Of a stretch of 64,000 nucleotides of DNA, positions 44,035 to 53,941 are shown piece by piece (position 1 is the first letter of the stretch; every line of letters begins with the position of its first letter). A program made the translations under genes and the position numbers. A model generated the notes under the pieces. That model made no database searches, was not told the DNA's origin, and saw nothing but the letters and a program-made list of their open reading frames with translations. The stretch comes from Chlorophyllum brunneum. Taxonomy: Eukaryota > Basidiomycota > Agaricomycetes > Agaricales > Agaricaceae. The DNA is taken from assembly GCA_963576785.1 (NCBI GenBank), contig OY756139.1, positions 434,001-498,000 of the forward strand. Direction: 5' to 3'.

Positions 44035-47000
44035 CTAGACCCTCTTCCCAGGCTGCTTCCTCCCACCTTTCCAGATAGGTACACCCCAGGTGTTACGGGA
44101 TTCGAATGTGGGTGAGAGCGCGGGGTACTCATATTCCCACCTCGACATGCCAATGTCGGATCCGCTTTCACTACGGGTAGGCCAGGCATTCAAATTCAAA
44201 CCACCTGCCCAATCATTTATATCTTCTTCGGCCGCCCAATCAATCAGATCTGGGTCAGCTGCCCAATCAACCACATCTGGGTCGGCTGCCCAATCCAAGC
44301 CAGTCATCAACTCCCTCCATGTTCGGGGAGATTGCTTCGTCGAGGATGGATTAGAGGGTGGAGACAGCCAAGGATGGAAATACCGCTCGCGTGGTGAACT
44401 AGACGAAGTTGACTCGGTCTTGGAACCCTTAGAGCTGACATTAAATCGACTTTTCTTATAGATATCCAAATATAAACGCTCACCTTGGAAATGGCCTTCT
44501 TTCTGCCGACTGTTGTCCACTTGATCTCTGTGGCTTCCTTATACGACGATGCTCGTGGTGCCTTTTAAATTTGACATTGAGATAGTTTTTCTTTTTAAGA
44601 ATGAAGGACAAGTTTACCTGGCGAGGGGGCGTATACTTGTTAGCTCGAATATCCTCCAGACTATCAATATCCCCAAGGCTGTCAGTATCCTCGTGGCTGT
44701 CAAGTTCATCTTGACCGTCCACGTCGTATATGATACCCGCATCTCGTCTACAAAACACAATCAATGACTATATCTATTCCACGAGCGCAACAAACCTCTT
44801 CTCCTTGCCCTACAAAAACCAACATTAAAGAAACTCCAAATCTAAAGAAAACGACTTACGCGGTCTTTCCACGCAATTTGAGCCTTTGGCTCAGTACCCC
44901 CAACCAACAAAACAACATCAATCTCAATCTTGTAAAACACCTGTCCTCGCTTGCCAATAAAAGTAGTAATTGGAACATTATGCGAATCGGCCTTGACGGT
45001 GCACAATTTCCGGAAACCAGCTTAGAATTTGGAATTGAGATTTCACCAGTAAAAAAAAAAGTCAGAAGTGAACTAACCTGGATCATTATCCATCCACTTG
45101 TATTTCTCCGCAGGCAAATTTCCTTCATACGTAAAAATCTCCTTCTCTATCACAGCGAGTTCTCCCGGACTCAAAGCAGTCCTCATATACCCACAACGAA
45201 ATTCTTGCTCATCAGCTACTCGAGAATTCTAAATGCAAAAGGATATGAATGAGCAAGTAAAAAAAGATCGTTGAAAACGTACGCGGGGAATGAGTAGATT
45301 GAATCCATTCGGAATAGCTTTCTCTCCTGAATACATCACAGTGCATTGTGATTTCCTTTGAACATGATCCGGAAAAGTAGAATCGTATACGATGAGACAT
45401 TTGACGCCGTATGCGTGGTGGGTAATTCGAGAGCGAACGGGATGATCTAAAGCATCTGCAACAGCACCATCTGCAACCGCCTTGTTACTAATCAAGATCA
45501 GTACGAATCCATAAGAGGAAAAAAAAAAAAAGAGAGGATACACGTACACCCGAGCATCGGGTCTGCTAACCCTCAAACCGCATGATTGAAGACTATCCTT
45601 GACCTTCTTGAAAAGATATCCATTATCCGAAAAACCACCAACGATGAAAACATTCTTAACAGGGGTGTAAGACTATCGTAAACCAAAATAAAATAACACT
45701 CACACGAATAGGTTTCCTCGCCACTCGGCTCAAATCCAGAACACTATCAACAATACACCCAATCGCGGGTTCAAAAAACTTTGCAACATCCTCCCTATAC
45801 AAAAAATAAAATAAAATAAACTAAGCATCATCTTGGGTACCATAGAAGCAAAACAACAACAACATACCCCTCAAGACGCAATTTCCCCGCAGTAATCCCC
45901 AATGCCCGATCTCTATCCCTAACACTCCCAAACTGAATAAAACAAGGATCTTTGGGATCACGAAAAGCGCATTTCGCTCTCCTGTTGAATATTTTCTTCA
46001 TATCCGGTACGTCGCTGTGGTATTTGCTACCTTTCAGAAGCTCTAAAAAAAGAGTCGGTGAAAGTAAATTCAGTTTTTTTTTGTTGTTGTTGTTGAGTTA
46101 TTCGTACTGTTCAAGTAAACTCCAGCAGCCTCGGTAACGAATTCTGAACCCCGATAATGACCTATTACAAAACACATTTGTTGTCATTAAGGATTTTCCT
46201 CGAGACAGTGGACTTACACAACGGTTCTGCAATTTCTTCAAAATGCCCTCCACCAGAATTCATATCCAAAGCATAAGCGCTAAAATCCACCGTCCCTCCA
46301 CCAGCATCCACAATAACAACCCCATCCCCATTCTTCCAAAAATCGACATCAAACAAATAAATAGAAAAGTATAGAAGACACATACCCGTATAGAATCATT
46401 CATCAAATCCTTCTCAACACACCTATTCAAACTCGCCTCACCCTCCGAAATAAACATCACCTTCCCAAATCCAATCAACCCAGCCCTCTCCGCAGCCTCT
46501 CTCATCAATCCCTGAGAATACCCTTCCCATCTATTCGGATGCGAAAGTATATACTGAATTCCCCCCTCTCGTTTCCATAAAGTTTTTCCTAGATCAGGAT
46601 GAACGTCTTCAATATACTCTTTCGCACATTTTTTGAGGTATTTGAGAAAATCGGAAAGAACGTCGAGGATGGACTTTGTTGGAGGTAAGGGTGGGATTGT
46701 GATGGTTTTGGGGAGTGGGGAATGGGATTTGGGACGAAGGTGGAGTTTGAACCTGAGAAAAATCAAATTTTTCTTGAGTATGATTGGGAGGGGGAGACGT
46801 ATGGATTACCAGGAAACTTTAACCCAATCCTCTTCCTCCGCAACAATCTCAATCCCATCTCCCTCCGCTTCTGCCCCAACAGCCTTCACAACCCCCTCTC
46901 GATCATAATACAAAACCGACGGAATCTTCGCATCCCCCCCTACTTTCACTTGGCCCGGAAACCTAGAATGTTATAACGAAGAGTAGTAGTAGCTGAGTGT

Positions 47001-47265
47001 CAGGGAATGCATAAAGTCGTTCACTGATATAACAGTAACTCAACCTGTGCACACCCTGTATCTCTGGCACTTTTCCTGGATCGAGGATACTAGAGAAGAT
47101 GAGAGGTTAGTTTGATGTTGCTTTACCCCATGTGTATGTGTGTGTGTCGCGTGTTTTGAGATGGGGATTGGTTTATTACCTGTATGAGATACCGCTATAG
47201 GTTGTTCCTATATCGAATGCGAGGATCAATTTGCGTTGTTTACCAGAATATGGAGACCTTTTCAT
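44035..47265 (-). CDS. HSP70-superfamily protein (HSPA12-like) with a long C-terminal extension
   Basis: An actin-like ATPase of the HSP70-12 group, strongly expanded in Agaricomycetes; cytosolic. Start ATG 47265. Exons 47180-47265, 47045-47089, 46810-46962, 46386-46752 and 46218-46332 join in frame. They give phosphate 1 (FDIGTTYSGISYS), SEGEAS and phosphate 2 (VDAGGGTVDF). Later exons give GITAGKLRLEG, VFIVGGFSDNGYLF (adenosine loop) and AYGVKCLIVYD, then AQIAWKDR, a 14-nt micro-exon (44796-44809) and RDAGIIYD, where relatives end. Here the frame continues about 190 residues: an acidic repeat (DTDSLGDIDSLEDI), a basic stretch (TTVGRKKAISK) and tandem DWAADPD units, to 44035. There is no substrate-binding domain of canonical HSP70. 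Confidence 0.82.
44215..44305 (-). repeat. Short tandem repeat encoding DWAA(D/E)xD units
   Basis: Three to four head-to-tail units (GLDWAADPDV, VDWAADPDL, IDWAAEED, NDWAGG) of about 24-30 bp inside the last exon of the HSP70-like gene. Each unit contains TGATTGGGC(A/G)GC. Confidence 0.75.
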
Positions 47266-47475
47266 AGCTTGGGGGAGAAGGGGAGAATGCTGTTACTGGT
47301 GGGAGACGGCAAGGACCCTCTTACAGCTATTAGTAACAACGTTGCTTATAGACGCTGTGGTGCACTGCGGACATGAGGGAAAGTTCTCAACGAGAAGACT
47401 GACCTGCTTTTATTCATGCATACGTGGTAAACACCAGCAAGTGTCATTCCGATAGAAAAGTAGTATAAAAAACGA

Positions 47476-48968
47476 CTACTTCTCCCCCTTCTCCCAGACC
47501 TTCAAACCAGCCTCATAAGCTTCCCAAACTACCCGTCCCGCAACTTCACCTCCATACTCTCCATCATTCTCAATCTGCAGCACTTCTTCCTCTTTTCCTT
47601 TGGAATCTGGATTTGAGGGCGGTTCTTGTGGAACGGGAATGTCAAGCTGAACCACGGCGCATTCGGCGTACAGAGCGCCTGGTTTGACAACTTCTTCTCT
47701 GGTCAGTGGTGTGGATTGAGGAGTGTCGTTTTCGGATGGCTTGGTTTCAGAGATGGATTGGGAGAGGACTTTGAATGGCGTTGGGAGGAAGAGAGCGTGT
47801 AGGATGGACTGGATAGCCGCTTTTGGGGATTTTGTGAATATATGCAGGAGGGGTATCACTAGCGTATACCTAGTGCGTATGATCAGCAATCTGTTATAAT
47901 TTGCAAAAAGGGGAGACGCACAGCAAAACACCGATCCATGAGAATGTCCTCTCTACGACACCATCTTTATCAACCAAACTCCAATCGGCATTGAAGAGTC
48001 GAGAAATAGTATCAGCACGACTTATTCCGGGTGATACACTGACAGCGACGATATTACTTCGTTGCATGCGTCCACTGATGATTGGAACCGTACTGGAACC
48101 TTCGTCTGTTTTGGGGATTTGAGGTTTGGGAAGAGCGTCAAAGATACGCTGGAGATGACGTGTAAAGATTATAGTGCGGAGAGAACGAAGACCTTCTGTT
48201 AAGAATATCGAATTCTTGGGAGTGGTGGCAAGTTGGAATGTGGGGTCGAATGTATTGGATGTGCGAAGGGATGCGGATGCGGCTGCGTAGAAAGGATTGA
48301 CGACGTTGATGATGCGGATGTCGCGTTCGACGGGTGCGACGAGGAGTACGGGGAGGAGAAGCGTGGTTATGAGGAATGTTGCCAGGGAGTTGGATTCGCG
48401 TTGAACCTGGTCATTTGCTAGGTTTGAACGTAGGAAGCTGGGAACGCCGATGTGTTGGTACTCGTGTGCAAAGATAATACCGTCAAGACGGGTGTCTACG
48501 CCTGCGTTTGCTTTGTCCTTGGATGGCTTGTCGCTGTCGGTAAGGAATCGTATACAGAACTTGCGGATGTCGGTTGGGTTAGTGAGATCACATTGATCAG
48601 CGAATATGTGTTCGTTGTTGTATGTCGTGCGGAGGAGACTGACGAGGATGGTGACAGCCGGAGAATCTATGGAGTGTGGCGAAAGGGTGACGACCTTTGC
48701 GCCTCTCTCCGCCAGGGCCTGCAGCAACGCAAGTCCGAGTGGTGTGAATCCGCCCTGCAAAGGGTTACTATCAGCATCCCTAGGGTCCAAGTACAACACA
48801 CACCGTCACCAGAAAAGTCCTGTCGTGCAAATCCCGCTCGCGGTTCGTTGTGCGGCCTTGTGAGAGTGCTCTGAGGACTGCGAGGCTCACCAGGCCTACG
48901 AGGATGTGCCAGGCGTAGTGGAAGGGAAAGTAGCTGGCGACGAGAGCCTGGGCAAGGCTGAGGACCAT
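47476..48968 (-). CDS. Membrane-anchored short-chain dehydrogenase/reductase
   Basis: Three exons (48804-48968, 47922-48754, 47476-47869) join in frame to 463 residues. The N-terminus has a hydrophobic anchor (YAWHILVGLVSLAVL, about residues 20-34). Then comes the SDR cofactor site, formed across intron 1 (TFLVTGGFTPLGLAL, TGxxxxxG), followed by RGAKVVTLS and ADQCDLTNP, and LDGIIFAHEY in place of the usual NNAG. The catalytic YxxxK is not obvious; SIFLTEGLRSLRTIIFTRHLQ stands where it would be expected. The remainder, with VSVSPGISRADTI, matches the C-terminal SDR pattern. It resembles the fungal lipid-droplet/ER SDRs of the Env9 type. The missing Tyr-Lys pair makes catalysis doubtful. It is divergent from the F-box gene, about 300 bp apart. 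Confidence 0.85.
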
Positions 48969-49266
48969 GTTGACGCTGGTGGGTGGCTGTGGACAGCAGG
49001 CGTCACAGGGTCGTTGTTTGGCACCACCCCCCGAGCCAAACAGCCCACCGACCTCGCAGGACGTGTCAGCACAGCAGCCGCACCGCACCGCTGAGTTTTA
49101 CCCGAGGCTGCTCTTGGTTATTTTAAATAGAATTTTCGTGGAATTGCTGCACCCCGAATGTGATACAGGCGTGGGAACATCACCCAGCCCTGTGTAACTG
49201 CCTTCTTCCTGCTCTCAGTCCTCCGTCGTCGTCCCCCACGACGAGCTCACCCCTCTCTCCTCCCAC

Positions 49267-52200
49267 ATGGGCCTCAGCACCCTCCCATACGACCTGCTCC
49301 TCAACATCGCCTTCTACCTCAACCTCAAGGACATCCATGCTCTCCATCTCGTACGTCTTCTTCCACCACCCCCAGTCTGGCTTTTTCACTTTTCAAATTA
49401 TCAATAGACCTGCAAGACTCTGAATGATTTCACAACTACACGACCTGTCTACCGGAAACTAGCAACAGACCTCTTGCGCAAATGTCGTGCTCTCCCTCTC
49501 AAGGGTTTTCAGCGCCTCACGGATCTTACCACTGAACAACTCATCCGTTCTGTCAATCAAGCTGCTCGATACGACAATGCTTGGCGTCATCGCGCTCCGA
49601 GGCCCATAGGTCACCAAACTAACAAGTACGGTACTTCCCATTACATGGACGGTCCTTCACGTTCCACTGCCCTCACAACTTCATCCCATCCTCAACGCAC
49701 ATGGTACAAAGTCGTCAGCGCTCCACCAGCCGAAGAAGTCGATTGGCTTTCGCCTATCACTTCAAGTTATACCCTGTGTGCCACTAAAAGTGGTAAAGTC
49801 GTATGCTGGGATGTTCAAACCGATAGTTGTCTCGCCGAATGGAATCCAGGCGAACGTTGGGAACTTTGGAAATGCCGTGTTGAATTTGATGAACGCACTG
49901 TCTATTTCACCATGGCTAAAATCTTGGATCCATCGTACGTCCCTCCCTCCCCTTCGACGTTAATCTGATACCCCTCGCCCGTGGTGTGTGTGTATTTTCA
50001 CAGGCAGGATGATAGCCGAATAATGGAATTCGTCTTGATGCGACTCACGTTTTCGGATCCCCCCTCTGGAGAGAGCTCCACTGAACAACCGATCTTCTCT
50101 CGCGTGACAGAGTTCAGGACGACTGGTGTCGTAATGAACATTTTCCTCCTCGACCCATCCGAGCGATTGTTATCCGCATTCGTCTGGGTCGCAAGTTCGA
50201 ACACGATCGGACTATACGCTTTACTGGACTGGAGTAAACCAGAATATGTATTTATTGACACCGGTATCGACTACGTGCGTATCCACTTTTATTTTCATTT
50301 CTATTTTCGTAACTGACCAGTAATTTTTTTTAAAAAGGCGGTGTCAGCAAATTGGTCTTGTATCCTCTACGACCAACATATCGTCATCCACTGTGAAGAC
50401 CCCGAAGTCGCTCATCAACATTTTTACCCATTCTCTCTTCTTCGAGCACATTCCGCATATCTCCTCAATCGCCAATCACATCCTCAAATCATCGGCCGTG
50501 TATCCCCTGCAAGAACACTGACAAAAAAATTCGTCTTTCCAAGAATATCTCCTCCATCCGAACTCCCACCAAATAACAATTTCCCACTTCCTCATCCGAC
50601 TTTGGATGAGGATACCGCATGGTTGAATGCGATTTCGCCTCAGATGGTTCTTCTCCTACCCTCGATATCGCCTACACAAGCTATCGCCGCTGCGCAATTG
50701 TCCCCGGTTGTTGTTGCTTCGACTTCTTCAATGCCGGGGGGAGCGGTGACACCTGGAGCTTCCTCTTCCTCTTCGTCATCGGCGTCATCATCAACTAATG
50801 CCGTAATGGCTTCTACTGCTGCTGCTTCACCTACTTCGATTGCATCACCACCATCTTGTTCGTCACAACCAGTAGTTTTGTCTTCTTCTCCTTCGTCTTC
50901 GTCTTCCACTTCGACATCGACTTCAACATCTGCGTCGTCTTCTGGTTCTGCTTCAATACCAACACCTACTGCACCTCTCCTCTCGCATGCTACTCTTCCC
51001 GGTTTCACGCACTCACATTCTCATGTACATCCACAACAACATGGTCTCCCCGCACCTCTACTCCCAACTTTAACTTCTCATCCACCACATCTCCATCTAC
51101 CACCATCTCACGCCAACAATTTAGCACAACCACCACCACTACTTGCGACTTCTTATCAAAATCCTTTCCCATTCCCGACATGGTATCCCGAATCCGCACA
51201 TTTTGTACGACAGTGGTGGCCGTCGTTGCCTGCTATACCTCGTGTGAGCTGTACGGTTGTGTTGTTGGCTATGCATGATCAAGAAACGCATAGGAATCGA
51301 TTCGTACTTGCGCAACATTATTTCAAAGTGCCGATTGATTGGGGGATGTGGGTTCGAGGTGAGGGGTATAATAATACCACTCAGTCGACCACGACGAATT
51401 CGAATCCGAACCCCGATGGGGGGAAGAATAATCCCCCCGGTGTTGGAGTAGACGAAAGAGAGGGAGATGAAGATTTGATGAAGATGTGGTATGTTAGTAA
51501 ACCGTTTGAGGTGGTACGTGTGTTTGATGAACGGGAGGATGATGAGAATCAGATGTTGGAGAGACCGAGACCTTTGGTGGCGGTTGATTTTGGACATGCG
51601 GTTTGGATTGAATATTGTGATGATGAAACTCTTCCTTCGCCTCCACCCCAATCACAAACGCAATCGCAAGGTTTATCGTTACCGCTTGCACCCTTATCGC
51701 ATCATCATTATCACACGCAATCGACAATCGCTAGTCCGAGTTCTGGTTCTACGATCAATATTCAAAGTGGGAGTAATACGCCTAGTGGAGTTGTTGTTGC
51801 GTTTCATGATGATGAAGATATGAACATGACGATGACGACTCCGCTTGATACTAGTTTTTTCCCGACTTTGGGATATGATGATCAGGATCAGGATCAAGAG
51901 CAGGAACAGGATTTGGATCCGAAGGTGTTGAAGTTTGTGACGTTTCCTGGGTATGAAGATGGGTATGAGGAGGAATGGATTGAGGAGGAAGTTGAAGTTG
52001 AAGTTGACGTTGGGGATGAATGCGATGATGAGGGTGAGGGAGAGGTGAAGGAGAATGGACGTATTTGGGAAAAAGGAAAAGGGAAACAGTTAGGGGATGA
52101 ATGGGGAATGAGTAATGGGAAGGATAAAGGTAAAGGCAAGAATAAAAGTGCGAGTTGGACGAATGGAGCTTCGCATATGAATGGGACATCTAAAATATCA

Positions 52201-52455
52201 TCTTCCTCGCCGTCTTCCTCAATCACTCCAACCACAACAACACCGACGACGACGACAACGAAGAAGAAGAAGAAGAAAAAAATCCTCCGTCGTGGAAAAC
52301 GACGCCAACGCGGAACGGAGGGTATAGTACGTACACTCGACGTTCCACAGGAATTGGATTTGGGGACTGTTGAGACGATTAATATTGATCAGAGTCAGGG
52401 AGCGGTTATTCTTTCGGATAGGGAAGGAAAGATTTTTATTTTGTGTTATGAGTAG
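49267..52455 (+). CDS. F-box protein with a long low-complexity C-terminal region
   Basis: Exons 49267-49350, 49408-49934, 50004-50274 and 50338-52455 join in frame to 999 residues. The F-box is at the N-terminus (LPYDLLLNIAFYLNLKDIHAL then TCKTLNDF in the next exon), predicting a substrate adaptor of an SCF ubiquitin ligase. Residues about 110-330 look like a beta-propeller-type region (YTLCATKSGKVVCWDVQ, LLDPSERLLSAFVWVASS, GLYALLDW). The last exon is dominated by Ser/Thr/Pro tracts (near 50740-50970), His/Pro runs, acidic and DQDQDQEQEQ repeats (near 51885), and a Lys run (52258-52285). It ends in a folded-looking block (GTVETINIDQSQGAVILSDREGKI), a last propeller strand. So the low-complexity mass is an insertion within the propeller, not a simple tail. 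Confidence 0.82.
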
Positions 52456-52606
52456 TTTTTTTCTTTCTTTCTTTCTTTCCTTTGTGTTTGTGATGGACTT
52501 GTATTCGTGAATAAACGTTATATGTGAGAAATACTTTCTATCTGCGCTATTGGCTTGATTCCGAACGTGCGAAGCAAAGACCTTCCTTTGTATGTGTTCT
52601 GGAAGA
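52456..52606. other. 3' flank with a CTTT microsatellite
   Basis: A short (CTTT)n run follows the F-box stop codon; the retrotransposon begins at 52607. Confidence 0.6.
52602..52606. repeat. Target-site duplication GAAGA (left)
   Basis: Five bases immediately outside the left LTR; identical to 59056-59060 outside the right LTR. Confidence 0.9.
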
Positions 52607-52900
52607 TGTTACGACCTTAGTCTCTGACTCAGGTTGCAAGCCTTTGGATAAAGGAAAGGAAGTAGAGAAAGGAAGAAGGGATGATACGATTGGTAAAGTG
52701 TAAGGAATACATCAAGTATTACTACACTTTATATACTGGTGGTGGCGGTTAATAATAAGGGAGACGAGTAAATGAGTCAGATGGGAGGCATAGCCTCCAG
52801 GAGTGAAACAGGGAGTGAAACGAGAAGTGAAACAAGTATGAGGGTACATGAGGTAACGGGCACGAGATAGGAATGAACGGTCTATCTATAGTTCGTAACA
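52607..52900 (-). repeat. 3' LTR of the chromovirus
   Basis: 294 bp, TGTTACGACC…TTCGTAACA on the plus strand, with TG…CA ends. It pairs with 58762-59055, differing only by six transitions. Confidence 0.95.
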
Positions 52901-52912
52901 ATACCTCCCTTT
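52901..52912 (-). other. Polypurine tract
   Basis: AAAGGGAGGTAT on the sense (minus) strand directly before the 3' LTR, the expected plus-strand primer. Confidence 0.75.
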
Positions 52913-53007
52913 CAAGCTTCATGTCCTCATGATGTGTATTACTGTAAAGGTCCTTTGTAAAGTAAAACATACGGAATTTGGAAAAGGTAGGAAGGCGCGA
53001 TGAGAAT

Positions 53008-53844
53008 TTACTCGTTCATAGGTACGGCAGCTCCCAGAGCTCTGGCCAAGTCCTTCTTGTTTCCTCCGATGAGAGGTGTTTTGTCGACACGTCTTAAGCC
53101 AATCCAAAGGGGTGCATAAGGCGGTCCTTCTTTAAACAGGAAGTGGGTGTGGTTGTTGTATGTGGTGTTATCGTTGGTGTGATTGCCTAAGAGCTTGTGC
53201 ACTATGCTCCTCCAGTATTTGTTGTCCTTTTTGCCTTCCGACTTCAGTGTGCTATATCCTTGCAGTGGGTGGAAGGTCATGGGTGTGATGGGGGGTACTA
53301 CCGTGGTGAGGATGGTTTGTAGATGGGCCACTTCTTCTTCGATGTCAGGGTGAAGTAGTTGGTCGGTGGCTGTTACTTCTTGTGTCCTTTGTTCGCATTT
53401 ATGACAGATGTGATGTTGGATGGGGAACGGGTCGTTACTAACAAGTAGTCGGTTGACAATATGGTGGGAGAGATTGTCTGTACTTCTGGACTCGTACGTA
53501 TTGAGTCGTTCGGCTAGGGCTACGAGGATGCTGTGCATCCGAGCTCGCATATTGGAGATGACGATTAGTTGCAGGTCATCGTTGATCTCATATAGGTGTC
53601 TCTCCAATTGGTCTCTCCTTCCTTTGTCGATGATAAACTGGTTGAGTCTTGGAGTGGCGTCGGATAGGGTATCCATTATTTTAGATGCACCTTCTTGGGT
53701 TGCTTTCATTGCTGCACCCAGTAGTATCATGGTGTCGACTAGGGTTTCTCCTTCCATGAGTTCCTCATGGTTGGTTTTTTCTGGGATGAGTTCATCGAAT
53801 TCTTTGAGGTAGGGGTATGGAGTAAGTTGGCGTTCGGCGGGCAT
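53008..53844 (-). CDS. Extra retrotransposon ORF (ORF3) of unknown function
   Basis: An intact 278-codon frame between the end of pol (53942) and the 3' LTR, on the element's sense strand. It starts MPAERQLTPYPYLKEF. A long helical middle follows (LERHLYEINDDLQLIVISNMRARMH, shown in part, then LAERLNTYESRS), then a CHKC pair and a basic C-terminal third (GKKDNKYWRSIVHKLLG). No signal peptide, transmembrane helix or fusion-like segment is visible, so it is not an envelope-type gene. I recognise no domain. It is the only element ORF without stops, but it is short enough that this may be chance. It could be an accessory gag-like, RNA-binding or captured host gene. Confidence 0.7.
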   Translation of the reverse strand: MPAERQLTPYPYLKEFDELIPEKTNHEELMEGETLVDTMILLGAAMKATQEGASKIMDTLSDATPRLNQFIIDKGRRDQLERHLYEINDDLQLIVISNMRARMHSILVALAERLNTYESRSTDNLSHHIVNRLLVSNDPFPIQHHICHKCEQRTQEVTATDQLLHPDIEEEVAHLQTILTTVVPPITPMTFHPLQGYSTLKSEGKKDNKYWRSIVHKLLGNHTNDNTTYNNHTHFLFKEGPPYAPLWIGLRRVDKTPLIGGNKKDLARALGAAVPMNE

Positions 53845-53941
53845 GGTGTGTTATGAAGATAGTTGGCAAAGTCGAGGGTGAAGTGGATACAGCAAGTGAT
53901 GCGTTGAGTGTAGTAGTTGCTTGGAATACGAGGTCTGTTGT

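Noticed and set aside
51139..51651. 170-codon minus frame inside the F-box gene
   Set aside because: Repeat-driven antisense frame; the plus-strand frame is continuous for 706 codons with a propeller-like end.
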